A DNA stretch of 64,000 nt from Betaproteobacteria bacterium (GTDB lineage: Bacteria > Pseudomonadota > Gammaproteobacteria > Burkholderiales > SG8-39): contig CANKMT010000018.1 of NCBI GenBank assembly GCA_947482825.1, positions 1 to 64,000 on the forward strand, given 5' to 3'. Both the position numbers and the translations under genes were made by a program. Positions 16,952 to 26,064 of this stretch are shown here, in pieces. Position 1 is the first letter of the stretch. Each line of letters begins with the position of its first letter. The notes beneath the pieces are model-generated. The model was not told where the DNA came from. It did not search any database and saw only the letters and a list, made by a program, of their open reading frames with translations.

Positions 16952-17911
16952 ATGCGCGTGATCCGACACTTGATCGTTGTGTGCCTCACGCTCGCCCCGT
17001 TGGCGGCCGGCGCGCAGGCGTTCCCGTCCAAGCCGGTCCGGCTTTACGTCGGTTTCACGCCCGGTACCGGCATCGATGTCGTCGCGCGCGTAATCGCGCC
17101 CGAAGTCGCGAAGACCCTTGGCCAGCCCGTTCTGGTCGAGAACCGCGCCGGCGCGGGCGGCAACATCGCCGCCGATGCCGTTGCCAAGTCGCCGCCCGAC
17201 GGCTACGCGCTGCATTGGGCGGCGCCGGGCTCGGCGGTGATCAACCACCATATCAACAAGGCGATGCCCTACGCCTTCCACGACCTGCAGCCGGTCTCGC
17301 TGATCGGCCTGATCCCGCTGGTCGTGATCGTGCCGGTCCAGTCGCCGGTCAAAACGCTCGACGACCTCGTGGCGGCAGCCAAGGCCAGCCCCGGCATGCT
17401 GAGCTACGGCACCCCGGGAATCGGGACCTCGAACCACCTCGCCACCGAGCTCTTCCTTTTTCACGCCAAGCTCAAGATGACTCACGTGCCCTACAAAGGC
17501 TCGGCCGCGAATATCGACCTGTTGGCCGGCAGCCTCAGCGTGATCTTCGATTCGATCACCACGGCCACGCCGTTCATCCAGGGCGGCAAGGTGCGGGCGC
17601 TCGCGCTCACTACGGCGGTGCGCTCGCCGATGCTGCCCGACGTGAAGACGATCGCCGAGCAGGGCTTCCCCGGTTACGAGGCCAGCAACTGGTATGCGGT
17701 GACTGCGCCGAAAGGGACCCCGGCCGATGTGGCGCAAAGGCTGAACGCCGAATTCGTCAAGGCGGCGCGAGCTCCGGAAGTCGAGAAGAAGCTGCAGGCG
17801 ATGGGTGTGATCGTGGTCGGTTCCTCGATCGACGAGCTGCGCAAGTTTCTCGGCACCCAGTATGAAGCCATCGGCCGCGTGGTGCGCGAGGCCGGGCTAA
17901 AGGCCGAATAG
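16952..17911 (+). CDS. Bug family substrate-binding protein
   Basis: 319 residues. The ATG at 16952 follows a strong AAGGAG site (16941-16946), and the signal peptide ends in AAGAQA near residue 23, before FPSKPVRLYVGFTPGTGID. The usual PFPPGG loop is GFTPGTG here, so the binding pocket differs slightly. THVPYKGSAANIDLLAGS is the second signature. First gene of a long plus-strand unit: a hydroxypyruvate isomerase-like gene starts 22 bases downstream, then another Bug gene and acyl-CoA dehydrogenases. Confidence 0.92.
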   Translation: MRVIRHLIVVCLTLAPLAAGAQAFPSKPVRLYVGFTPGTGIDVVARVIAPEVAKTLGQPVLVENRAGAGGNIAADAVAKSPPDGYALHWAAPGSAVINHHINKAMPYAFHDLQPVSLIGLIPLVVIVPVQSPVKTLDDLVAAAKASPGMLSYGTPGIGTSNHLATELFLFHAKLKMTHVPYKGSAANIDLLAGSLSVIFDSITTATPFIQGGKVRALALTTAVRSPMLPDVKTIAEQGFPGYEASNWYAVTAPKGTPADVAQRLNAEFVKAARAPEVEKKLQAMGVIVVGSSIDELRKFLGTQYEAIGRVVREAGLKAE

Positions 17912-17933
17912 GCAAGGACTTCCGGAGATCCGA

Positions 17934-18743
17934 ATGCTGCGTTTCACCGCAAACCTCACCCAGCTCTACAACGAAGTCGGTTTCCTCGAGCGCTTCGACC
18001 TTGCCGCGCGCGACGGTTTCAGGGGCGTGGAGCTCAAGGACCCGTTTTCCTACGGCAAGGAAGCAGTGCTCGACGCGCTCAGGCGCAACAACCTGGAAGC
18101 GGTGCTGTTCAACGCGCCGGCCGGCGACTGGGACGGCGGCGAGCGCGGCATCGGCTGCCTGCCCGGCCGCGAGGAGGAATTGCGCGACGGCGTGGCGCTG
18201 TCGATCGAATACGCGCTCGCCTTCGATTGCAAACTCGTCAACCTCCTCGGAGGCATTCCGCCCAAGGGGACGGACCCGGCGCTGGTGCGGCAGACGTTCG
18301 TGAGCAACCTGCGCTATGCGGCGGCCGAACTGGGCAAGCACGGCCTCAAGCTTGTGATCGAGCCTGTCAACACCTACGACTCGCCCGGCGTGTTCCTGAC
18401 GTGCACGGCGCAGGCCGCGGAGATCATCAAGGACGTGGGCGCGGAAAACCTCGGCATCGAGTACGACGTCTACCAGGCGCAACTCATGGAAGGCGACCTC
18501 AGCAACACGATCCGCAAGTACCTGCCGCAAATCTGGCACATGCAGGTGGGCGACGCACCGAGCCGCGCCGAGCCCGGCACCGGCGAGATCAACTTCGACT
18601 GTTTGCTCGATGTGATCGACAAGGCCGGCTACCGGGGCTGGATCGGCTGCGACTACAAGCCCTCCGGGCGCACCGAAGACAGCTTCGGCTGGATGCAAAA
18701 GTGGGATCCGGTGATTGCACGGCGTTCGGCAGCAAAAAGGTAA
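17934..18743 (+). CDS. Hydroxypyruvate isomerase family TIM-barrel protein
   Basis: 269 residues. The sequence matches the Hyi/xylose-isomerase-like barrel: MLRFTANLTQLYNEV at the start, VIEPVNTYDSPGVFLT with a candidate metal-binding Glu, IEYDVYQAQLMEGD with the second acidic ligand, and GYRGWIGCDYKPSG near the end, where true Hyi has a Glu-Tyr. Hyi interconverts hydroxypyruvate and tartronate semialdehyde; with two Bug genes as neighbours, isomerisation of another imported hydroxy- or keto-acid is equally possible. CGGAGA precedes the ATG. Confidence 0.87.
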   Translation: MLRFTANLTQLYNEVGFLERFDLAARDGFRGVELKDPFSYGKEAVLDALRRNNLEAVLFNAPAGDWDGGERGIGCLPGREEELRDGVALSIEYALAFDCKLVNLLGGIPPKGTDPALVRQTFVSNLRYAAAELGKHGLKLVIEPVNTYDSPGVFLTCTAQAAEIIKDVGAENLGIEYDVYQAQLMEGDLSNTIRKYLPQIWHMQVGDAPSRAEPGTGEINFDCLLDVIDKAGYRGWIGCDYKPSGRTEDSFGWMQKWDPVIARRSAAKR

Positions 18744-18758
18744 CCAAGGAGAAAAACC

Positions 18759-19724
18759 ATGAAACTCAAACTCGCACTCGCCGGATTCGCGCTGCTGGCA
18801 GCCGCTTTCGGCAGCCCCACGTTGGCGCAGAAATATCCGGACAAGCCGATCCGCCTGGTGATCCCCTTTGCGGCAGCAGGGACCACCAGCATTCTCGGCC
18901 GCTTCATCTCCGAGCACCTGTCGCCGCTCTACGGCCAGCAGCTGGTCGTGGACAACCGGCCGGGCGCGGGCGGACATCTTGGCGCCGAACTCGTGGCGCG
19001 CTCGACGCCGGACGGCTATACGATCATGCTCGGCACGATCGGGATACATGCGGCCTACGGGTTGTATTCGAAGCTCACTTATGACCCGGCGAAGGAACTC
19101 ACGCCCATCATGGTGCTGGTCGAACTGCCGCTGGTGCTGGCCGTGCATCCCTCGCTCCCGGCGCGCACCGTGAAGGAGTTTGTCGACCTCGCGAAGGCCA
19201 AGCCGGGAGAGATCAACTTCGGCTCCGCGGGTTCAGGCTCCTCGACCCACATGACCGGCGAGCTCTTCACGCTGATGGCCGGCGTGAACCTCACGCATAT
19301 CCCGTACAAAGGCAGCATGCCCGCGCTGCAGGATGTGATGGGCGGCCAGATCCAGTCGATGTTCGAACAGGTCCCGACGACGATCTCGCAGATCCGCGCC
19401 GGGCGCCTGCGCGCCCTGGGCGTGACGAGCAGGGGTCGTTCTCCCAGTCTGCCGGACGTCCCGCCGATCATCGAGACGGTGCCTGGCTACGAGTCGACTG
19501 CGTGGTTCACGGTGGCCGCCCCGGCGAAGACGCCGGCGGCCATTGTGCAGAAGCTCAATGCCGACCTGAATGCGATGCTGGCGGCGCCGGAGATCGTGGC
19601 GCGCTTCAAGGAACTGGGCATCTCGCCCGTGGGGGGCTCCACCGAATTCGCGCAGAAATACTTCGCCAGCGAGACGGAGAAGTGGAACCGCGTCATCAAG
19701 ATGGCGGGGATCAAGGCCGACTAA
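18759..19724 (+). CDS. Bug family substrate-binding protein
   Basis: 321 residues, AAGGAG site before the ATG, signal peptide ending PTLAQ near residue 24. The binding loop reads PFAAAGTTSILGR in place of PFPPGG-D-AR: the Asp that usually binds the ligand carboxylate bridge is replaced by Ser, so an altered ligand mode is possible. THIPYKGSMPALQDVMGGQ is conserved. It stands between the isomerase gene and the acyl-CoA dehydrogenase gene, whose GTG follows its TAA by one base. Confidence 0.91.
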   Translation: MKLKLALAGFALLAAAFGSPTLAQKYPDKPIRLVIPFAAAGTTSILGRFISEHLSPLYGQQLVVDNRPGAGGHLGAELVARSTPDGYTIMLGTIGIHAAYGLYSKLTYDPAKELTPIMVLVELPLVLAVHPSLPARTVKEFVDLAKAKPGEINFGSAGSGSSTHMTGELFTLMAGVNLTHIPYKGSMPALQDVMGGQIQSMFEQVPTTISQIRAGRLRALGVTSRGRSPSLPDVPPIIETVPGYESTAWFTVAAPAKTPAAIVQKLNADLNAMLAAPEIVARFKELGISPVGGSTEFAQKYFASETEKWNRVIKMAGIKAD

Positions 19725-19725
19725 C

Positions 19726-20874
19726 GTGTTTTCGCTGAGGCAAGCCAGCGCGCTCGCCCGCGAGCCGGATGTCTCGGCCGTGGTCGAGGCGACGGAACGG
19801 TTCCTCGCGTCCGCCTCCGGGCCGGCCTGCTTTCGGCAGGCGCGTGGCGATCCCGAAGCAGCGGTGGATGCGGCCGCTTTCGGGCGATTGGCCGAGGTCG
19901 GGCTCACGGGTGCGCTGGTGCCGGAAGACCTCGGGGGCTTGGGATTCCCGGCAGGGGTTGCGGTGCTGCTGGCCGAGAGGCTGGGATGGTCGCTCGCGCG
20001 CGAACCGTTCGTCGAGAACCTGGTGCTGCCTTACGCATTGCTGCTCGCGCTCGGAAACAATGCGCGCGCGCATGCGCTTCTTGGCGGCATGGCAAAGGGC
20101 GGCAGCGTTGTGTGCGTCGCATTCCAGGAGGGCGCGTTTGCGTTGCCGTCGGCGGAGTTTCCGGTTGCGCGCATCGAGAAAGTTGGCAACGGGTTGCGCC
20201 TGCGCGGCCGCAAGCGTTTCGTGGTCGGCGCGCGGGCGAGCACGCACAGCCTCGTACTCGCACCGCTCGAGGGTGAGGCCGCGCTCCTGTGCGTGCCGTC
20301 AGGCGCCGCCGGCGTGACGAGGCAGGACAAGCTGCTGGCCGACGGGACGTTCTGGTCGGATGTGGAGTTCGACACCGTCGTGGCCGAGGATGCATTGATC
20401 GAGCGTGGCGCATCGTGCATCGCCGCACTCGAAAACGCTCTCGATGTCGCAAACCTGGCCCTTTCCGGCGAGTTGTACGGCCTGCAGACCCGCATCCTCG
20501 AAATGACGCTCGACTACCTGAAGACGCGCGAGCAGTTCGGCCAGCCGCTGGGCGCGTTCCAGGCGCTGCAGCACCGCGCAGTGAATCTCTACACGCGCGC
20601 TCAGATCGGCCGGTTTCTGCTGGGCGAGGCTGTGGATGCAACGGAGACGTCCGCGCAAGCCCAGTACGCGAGCCGATGCAAGGCGAGGACAGCGGATTCG
20701 GCGTTGGAGATCGCCAAGGAAGGCATCCAGTTGCATGGTGCGATCGGTTTCAGCGACGAGTACGACCTCGGCCTGTACGTGAAGCGAATCCTCGTGAGGT
20801 CGGCTTGGCTGGGGGGCGCGGACTTTCATCGCCGCCGCTTGGAATCGTTCGAGCTTGCGGAGGCGGCTGCCTGA
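19726..20874 (+). CDS. Acyl-CoA dehydrogenase family protein
   Basis: 382 residues, FAD-dependent oxidation of an acyl-CoA thioester. The N-terminal helices (VGLTGALVPEDLGGLGFP) and the C-terminal bundle (LDYLKTREQFGQPLGAFQALQHR, then IQLHGAIGFSDEYDLGLYVKR) are those of the family; the middle beta domain is short and degenerate. The start is a GTG at 19726, one base after the Bug stop; no other start gives the right length. It forms a tandem pair with the next dehydrogenase, as in actinobacterial-type FadE heterodimers, and the two may make one complex. That pairing is an inference. Confidence 0.87.
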   Translation: MFSLRQASALAREPDVSAVVEATERFLASASGPACFRQARGDPEAAVDAAAFGRLAEVGLTGALVPEDLGGLGFPAGVAVLLAERLGWSLAREPFVENLVLPYALLLALGNNARAHALLGGMAKGGSVVCVAFQEGAFALPSAEFPVARIEKVGNGLRLRGRKRFVVGARASTHSLVLAPLEGEAALLCVPSGAAGVTRQDKLLADGTFWSDVEFDTVVAEDALIERGASCIAALENALDVANLALSGELYGLQTRILEMTLDYLKTREQFGQPLGAFQALQHRAVNLYTRAQIGRFLLGEAVDATETSAQAQYASRCKARTADSALEIAKEGIQLHGAIGFSDEYDLGLYVKRILVRSAWLGGADFHRRRLESFELAEAAA

Positions 20875-20875
20875 G

Positions 20876-22045
20876 ATGAATGCCCTGGCACCAATCGATT
20901 GGAACTCGCTCTCCGACTCGGACTTCAGGGCCGAGCTGCGCGGTTTCATCGAGGCGAAGTTTCCCGCCCACCTCAGAAACCATCCGCGCAGGATCCCGCG
21001 CTGGGAGGACACCCGGGAGTGGTTCGGGACGCTCTCGGCCAAAGGCTGGATCGCGCCGAATTGGCCGCGCGAGCACGGCGGCATGGGCCTCACCGCCTCG
21101 AAGCTCCTGATCTACTTCGAGGAAGTCGAGCGCTGGGGCATTCCGCGGCTCTACGACATGGGCCTGTTCATGTTCGGTCCGGTGCTGATCCGGCACGGCA
21201 CCGAGGCGCAGAAGCGCGAATACCTGCCGAAGATCCTCTCCGGCGAGCATCGCTGGGCGCAGGGCTATTCCGAGCCCGGCGCAGGTTCGGACCTCGCAAG
21301 CCTGCGCACCATGGCGATCCCCGAGGACGATCACTACATCGTCAACGGGCACAAGACCTGGAGCACTTTCCTCGACGATGCGACCCACCTGTTCCTGTTG
21401 GCGTGCACACGCAACGAAGGCCGCAAGCAGGACGGCATCTCGCTTTTCATCACGCCACTGGACGTCGTGGGCATCGAGCGCCGGCTGATCACCACGATCG
21501 CAGGCCATGCGGAACTCGGCGAAGTCTTCCTCGACAACGTGCGCATTCCCGGGGCCAACATGGTTGGGCCGCTGCACGGCGGCTGGGGCATCGCCAAGGA
21601 CTTGCTGGAGTTCGAACGGATCAACAACGGCAGCCCCAAGCTCGGCCTCTACGCACTGAACCAGTTGCAGGAGTACGCAAAGAGGACCGGGCTCGCGGCA
21701 GATCCGCGCTTTGCCGAGCGCTTCACGCGACTGCGCCTGGACCTGCAGGACCAGTCCTGCGCCTACCGCCACTTCTGCTCCCTCCTCAAAGCCGGGCGCA
21801 CGCCGGGCCCGGAGGTGTCGTTGCTCAAGATCTGGTCGACCGAGACCTACCAGCGGTTGGCGGAACTCTTTCTCGAAGTGGCCGGCGAGGAGGGCGTGGA
21901 GGCCGATCGCGTTGATGTGCCCGGCGCCCTTGCCGCGCTCAGGCTCTACTACCGCTCACGCCCGGCCACGATTTACAGCGGAAGCTCCGAAGTGCAGCGC
22001 AACCTGCTCGCCAAGCGCGTGCTCGGCCTGCCGGCGCCGAAATGA
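20876..22045 (+). CDS. Acyl-CoA dehydrogenase family protein (partner of preceding gene)
   Basis: 389 residues. Flavin-domain hallmarks are clear: GYSEPGAGSDLASLRTM, GHKTWSTF and the C-terminal ATIYSGSSEVQRNLLAKRVLGLP. It begins two bases after the stop of the first dehydrogenase, so equal expression is expected. Together the pair likely oxidises a CoA thioester made by the ligase encoded at 23695. Followed by a convergent MaoC gene on the minus strand, three bases away. Confidence 0.9.
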   Translation: MNALAPIDWNSLSDSDFRAELRGFIEAKFPAHLRNHPRRIPRWEDTREWFGTLSAKGWIAPNWPREHGGMGLTASKLLIYFEEVERWGIPRLYDMGLFMFGPVLIRHGTEAQKREYLPKILSGEHRWAQGYSEPGAGSDLASLRTMAIPEDDHYIVNGHKTWSTFLDDATHLFLLACTRNEGRKQDGISLFITPLDVVGIERRLITTIAGHAELGEVFLDNVRIPGANMVGPLHGGWGIAKDLLEFERINNGSPKLGLYALNQLQEYAKRTGLAADPRFAERFTRLRLDLQDQSCAYRHFCSLLKAGRTPGPEVSLLKIWSTETYQRLAELFLEVAGEEGVEADRVDVPGALAALRLYYRSRPATIYSGSSEVQRNLLAKRVLGLPAPK

Positions 22046-22047
22046 CG

Positions 22048-22497
22048 CTAGGCCGGGCGCCTGGAGATGAGGACCTTTTTTTCCACCGTGTACACGAGGA
22101 CACCGTCGTGATTGGTGACATGGTCCTTGAAATGGACGATGCCGCTGCGCGGACTCTTGCTTTCCTTCCCCAAGACCTCGACCTCGGTGCCGATCGTGTC
22201 GCCCGGCCGCACCGGCGCATGGAAGGTTGCCTTGTCGCTAGACAGGTGCGCGACGATCGTCGTGCGGAAGAACGATTCGGTCATCGCGGTGGAGAAGGAC
22301 ATCGTGAGCGAACTCGGCACGATGCGGCCGCCGAAGCGGGTCTTCTTCGCATAGTGCTCGTCGATGAACATCGGGTTGTGGTAGCCCACGAGCGCGCAGA
22401 ACATCACGAGGTCGGCCTCGGTGATCGTGCGGGTGTAGGTCGGGTAGCGGCGGCCGACTTCGAATTCCTCGAAATACATTGACGTGGACATGCGCAT
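22048..22497 (-). CDS. MaoC-like hot-dog hydratase
   Basis: About 149 residues, (R)-type enoyl-CoA hydratase or FAS1-like dehydratase fold. MYFEEFEVGRRYPTYTRTIT at the start, then DLVMFCALVGYHNPMFIDEHY carries the candidate catalytic Asp/His-type region and GGRIVPSSLTMSF the hot-dog helix. I chose the ATG at 22497 because AAAGG lies just upstream; the ATGs at 22491 and 22479 are possible too. It is the only minus-strand gene in this stretch and is divergent from the next dehydrogenase, with only 17 bases between starts, so the promoters must overlap the coding ends. Confidence 0.87.
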   Translation of the reverse strand: MRMSTSMYFEEFEVGRRYPTYTRTITEADLVMFCALVGYHNPMFIDEHYAKKTRFGGRIVPSSLTMSFSTAMTESFFRTTIVAHLSSDKATFHAPVRPGDTIGTEVEVLGKESKSPRSGIVHFKDHVTNHDGVLVYTVEKKVLISRRPA

Positions 22498-22514
22498 CGC
22501 CTTTGGAGAAGTGA

Positions 22515-23690
22515 ATGACACAGTACCAGTTTAGCGAAGAGCAGCGCGCGCTGCGCGAAGCGGCCCGCAAATTCGCCCAGGGCGTGCTGGTTCCCGCGGC
22601 TGCGGAGAACGAGCGCACCGGCGTGGAGTTTCCCAAGGCGGTGCTGCGCGACATGGCCAAGCACGGCCTGCTCGGCCTGGACGTGCCGGTCGAGTACGGA
22701 GGACAGGGCCTCGACACGCTCAGCTGCGCGCTGATCCTCGAGGAGCTGGCGGCCGGATGGTTCTCCTCGACGATCTTCGCGATGAACCTTGCGACCGGGC
22801 CGCTGCTCGCCGCCGGGTCGGAGGCGCAGAAGAAAAAATTTCTCGGCGGCATTTGCAACGGGGAAATCGTTCCGGCGTTTGCATTGACCGAGCCCGCGGG
22901 CGGCTCGGATGCGGCCAACATCAAGACTCGCGTCGCGCGAGAGGGCGACGGCTATGTGCTGCGCGGCCAGAAGATCTTCATCACCAATGCGCATCGGGCC
23001 GACGTGATCATCGTGTTTGCGCGTTCCACGGCCGATGCGCCGCGCGGCAAGGGCATCTCCATCGTGCTGGTCGAGAAGGGCACGCCGGGACTCAAGATCG
23101 GCCAGCGCTTCGAGACCATCGCGCACGGCGCGAACCCGATCTGGGAAGTGGTGTTCGACGAATGCCGTGTGCCGCGCGAGAACCTGATCGGCGCCGAGGG
23201 CGAGGGCTTCTCCTACATCCAGAAGGACTTCGCCAAGATCCGCGCGGTCTATGGCTCGCGCTGCGTCGGCGTGGCGCAGGCCGCGATCGACTACGCGCTC
23301 CAGTACGCGGTCGAGCGCGTCCAGTTCGGGCAGAAGGTCGCTTCGTTCCAGGGCATCCGCTTCAAAGTGGCCGAGCTGGTCACCAAAATCGAGGCGGCCC
23401 GCCAGCTTTCGTATCGCGCGGCGGCAATGGCGGACGAGGGTCATCACGAAGCCCCCGTCGCGGCTTCCATGGCCAAGATCTTCGCTAGCCAGGTCGCGGT
23501 GGAAGTGACTGGCGAGGCGATGCAATTGCTCGGCGGTCACGGCCTCTTGCGCCTGCATCCGCTCGAGCGCATGTATCGCGAAGCCAAGCTCTTCCAGATC
23601 GGCGACGGCACCAGCGAAGTGCTCAAGCTGCTCGTGTCGCGCCACGCAAACAAGCGCGCAACAGACCGCCAGTCGGCGCGCGTGGACTGA
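22515..23690 (+). CDS. Acyl-CoA dehydrogenase with Asp at the usual catalytic Glu site
   Basis: 391 residues, full-length family member. FALTEPAGGSDAANIKTR and KIFITNAHRAD mark the flavin domain, YAVERVQFGQKVASFQGIRFK the C-terminal helices. The base position in the C-terminal segment, usually Tyr-Glu-Gly-Thr, reads FQIGDGTSEV, giving Asp364. An Asp base is known from cyclohexanecarboxyl-CoA dehydrogenases, so an alicyclic or unusual substrate is possible. GGAGAAG precedes the ATG. The CoA ligase starts four bases after its stop. Confidence 0.91.
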   Translation: MTQYQFSEEQRALREAARKFAQGVLVPAAAENERTGVEFPKAVLRDMAKHGLLGLDVPVEYGGQGLDTLSCALILEELAAGWFSSTIFAMNLATGPLLAAGSEAQKKKFLGGICNGEIVPAFALTEPAGGSDAANIKTRVAREGDGYVLRGQKIFITNAHRADVIIVFARSTADAPRGKGISIVLVEKGTPGLKIGQRFETIAHGANPIWEVVFDECRVPRENLIGAEGEGFSYIQKDFAKIRAVYGSRCVGVAQAAIDYALQYAVERVQFGQKVASFQGIRFKVAELVTKIEAARQLSYRAAAMADEGHHEAPVAASMAKIFASQVAVEVTGEAMQLLGGHGLLRLHPLERMYREAKLFQIGDGTSEVLKLLVSRHANKRATDRQSARVD

Positions 23691-23694
23691 CCCG

Positions 23695-25179
23695 ATGAAC
23701 CTCGCGAACATCCTGCGCCACCATGCGCGCCGGCGGCCGGGCCATCCGGCCGTCGTCGCGCGCGACCGCACGTGGAACTGGCGCCAGTTCAACCATGCCG
23801 TGGACCTTGCCGCCCTGCGCCTCATCGGGCGCGGCGTGAAGTCTGGCGATGTCGTCGGTCTCGCGCTTGGCGATACTCCGGAACACCTTGCGTTCCTGTT
23901 CGGCATCGCGCGCGCGGGCGCGATCATCCTGCCGATGGACAAGCGCTGGACCGAAGCCGAGAAGGAGCGTGTGGTCATCCATTTCGGCGCCCGCCTGACG
24001 CTCATCGACAAGGGCGACCCGCTGTTGCAGGGAAGCCCCTGCGAGGCGGTCGAGTTCCCGATGAACGTGGAAGCGCCGCTGACCGGACCGGTCCCCGAAA
24101 GCCCTGCGGCGGACGATCAGCGCCTGCTGCTGTCGCTCTCCTCGGGCACCACGGGCCGGCCCAAGGGCCCGTGCCTCACGCACGCCAACATGTACCACCG
24201 CTTCCTGATCTACCACATCACGCTCACCTTCACCGAGCACGACCGGTTCGCCTGCGCTTCCCCGATGTACTTCAGCGGCAGCCGCGGGTTCACGATGTGC
24301 GCGCTGCACTGCGGGGCCACAGTGGTGCTGCTGCCGCCGCCGGTGTCGCCGAAGAAGCTGATCGCGGAAGTGAAGGACTACGGCTGCACCAACGCCTTCA
24401 TCGTGCCGACCATCATCCGTCGCCTGATTGACGCGCACGAAGGTGACGGCCCGTGCTTCCCGGACCTGCGTGTGCTGATTTCGACCGGCGCGGCGCTGTT
24501 CCCCGAGGACCGCGAGCTCGCGCTGAAGAAGATCACGCCGAACATCATCAACTTCTACGGCTCGGCCGAGGGCGGCGGCATCTCGGCGCTCACCGCCGCG
24601 CACGGAGGTGCGAAGTCCCGCTCGGCCGGCGCGATCGTGTACGGCACCGACGTGCGCGTGCTCGACCCGGACTACAAGGAGTTGCCGCGCGGACAGATCG
24701 GACGCATTTCCTACCGCAGCCAGGGCACGGCGAAGGAGTTCTTCAATGATCCTGAAGCGAGCCTGAGCGCATTTCGGGAGGGCTGGTACCTGCCCGGCGA
24801 CCTTGGCTACGTGGACGAGGACGGCTTCGTCTACGTCACCGGCCGCGAGAAGGATATGATCATCCGCGGCGGCGCCAACGTGTACCCCAACGAGATCGAG
24901 AGCGTGCTGCTCACGCATGCCGAGGTGGCCGAGGCCGCGGTGGTCGGCGCGCCTTCGGTGGAATTCGGCGAGGAAATCGTGGCCTTCGTGACCACGCGCG
25001 GCGCAGTCGATCCGGCACGCCTGCGCGACCTCTGCGTTTCCCAATTGGCGCCCTACAAGGTACCTAAGGTCATCAATGTGCTTGGCGAGATGCCGCGCAC
25101 CAACGTGGGCAAGATCGACAAGCAGCGCCTGCGCGTGGATCTTGCGGCGCCCGGGCCCGTGGCAGAAAAGCAGTCATGA
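23695..25179 (+). CDS. AMP-forming acyl-CoA ligase
   Basis: 494 residues, class I adenylate-forming enzyme. P-loop SSGTTGRPKG is at 149-158, the NFYGSAEGG loop and GWYLPGDLGYVDEDG follow, and the catalytic Lys lies in PRTNVGKIDKQRLR. It should activate the carboxylate imported by a neighbouring Bug protein and supply the three acyl-CoA dehydrogenases. Its stop overlaps the start of the IclR regulator by four bases (ATGA), tying the regulator to this operon. Confidence 0.92.
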   Translation: MNLANILRHHARRRPGHPAVVARDRTWNWRQFNHAVDLAALRLIGRGVKSGDVVGLALGDTPEHLAFLFGIARAGAIILPMDKRWTEAEKERVVIHFGARLTLIDKGDPLLQGSPCEAVEFPMNVEAPLTGPVPESPAADDQRLLLSLSSGTTGRPKGPCLTHANMYHRFLIYHITLTFTEHDRFACASPMYFSGSRGFTMCALHCGATVVLLPPPVSPKKLIAEVKDYGCTNAFIVPTIIRRLIDAHEGDGPCFPDLRVLISTGAALFPEDRELALKKITPNIINFYGSAEGGGISALTAAHGGAKSRSAGAIVYGTDVRVLDPDYKELPRGQIGRISYRSQGTAKEFFNDPEASLSAFREGWYLPGDLGYVDEDGFVYVTGREKDMIIRGGANVYPNEIESVLLTHAEVAEAAVVGAPSVEFGEEIVAFVTTRGAVDPARLRDLCVSQLAPYKVPKVINVLGEMPRTNVGKIDKQRLRVDLAAPGPVAEKQS

Positions 25180-25928
25180 CCTTGCACAAGTCCGTCGCGA
25201 TCCTGCGTGCGCTGGGAAGTGCTGCGGATGCCGGGTTGCAGGCGGGCCGGATCGCCAAGGCGACCGGCTACGATCGCGTCACCGTGCACCGGTTCCTGCG
25301 CAACCTCGGGGCCGAGGGCCTCATCGAGCGGGACGAATCCCGTTGCTACCACCTCGGCCCGCAGGCGTGGCTGCTGGGCATGGCGGCGAGCCGGCGATTT
25401 GACCTGACCGCGATTGCCGGGCCTTCGTTGGATCGCATCGAGGCCGAGACGCAAGACACGATCTACCTCCTGCGCCGCGTTGGCGATGACGTGCTCTGCG
25501 TCGGGCGGCGCGACGGCACCTACCCGATCAAGTCGCTGGTCATGGAAGTCGGCAAGTCGTACCCGCTGGGCGTTGGGGGCGGCGGGCTCGCGGTGCTAGC
25601 GGCGTTGGAAGATGCGGAGGTGAAGGAAGTGCTTTCCCGAGTGAAGACGCGGCTGGGGGGCTATCCCAAGGTCACGATCACGCGCATCGGGCAATTGCTC
25701 GCCGATACGAAAGAGCAGGGTTACGCGTTCTGGCCCGCGCTGATTTCGGAAGCCTTCGTGGTGGCGGTGCCGATCCTCGACCGGCAGAAGAAGCCGATCG
25801 GCGCGCTGAGCTGCGCCGCGATCAAGGAAAGGCTCGACCCGAAGCGCCGCGTCAAGGTCGTCGAATTGCTCGCGCGAGAAGCGCTTGCGATCCAGCGCCG
25901 GATGACGGTGGGGCGCGCAAACACGTAG
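25176..25928 (+). CDS. IclR family transcriptional regulator
   Basis: 250 residues. Residues 1-60 form the winged helix (RIAKATGYDRVTVHRFLRNL is the recognition region), and the rest is the IclR effector domain (GKSYPLGVGGGGLAVLAAL, ISEAFVVAVPILDRQKKPIG). IclR proteins respond to small carboxylic acids or CoA-pathway intermediates. As last gene of the CoA ligase/dehydrogenase operon it likely controls that operon. Its operator cannot be assigned; the inverted repeat at 16907 is one untested candidate. Confidence 0.9.
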   Translation: MTLHKSVAILRALGSAADAGLQAGRIAKATGYDRVTVHRFLRNLGAEGLIERDESRCYHLGPQAWLLGMAASRRFDLTAIAGPSLDRIEAETQDTIYLLRRVGDDVLCVGRRDGTYPIKSLVMEVGKSYPLGVGGGGLAVLAALEDAEVKEVLSRVKTRLGGYPKVTITRIGQLLADTKEQGYAFWPALISEAFVVAVPILDRQKKPIGALSCAAIKERLDPKRRVKVVELLAREALAIQRRMTVGRANT

Positions 25929-25986
25929 GCCACCCTCGTCGCCGCGACCGACCGTCACCCGCAAGGCGGGCGGCGCCTGCCGATTC

Positions 25987-26064
25987 TCAATAGCCAAGCA
26001 AGACCTTGCGCGGGTGCTTCAGGTGGCCGCCGATCGGATTCGGTGCCGCCGGGCAAGACACCCA
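25987..26064 (-). other. Possible 3' gene remnant downstream of hipA
   Basis: After the hipA TAG the same frame stays open for 25 codons to a TGA at 25987. The last part reads NPIGGHLKHPRKVLLGY, which looks like the natural end of some protein rather than part of HipA. It may be the tail of a gene truncated when the hipBA module arrived. I do not recognise the family, and chance is not excluded. Confidence 0.25.
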
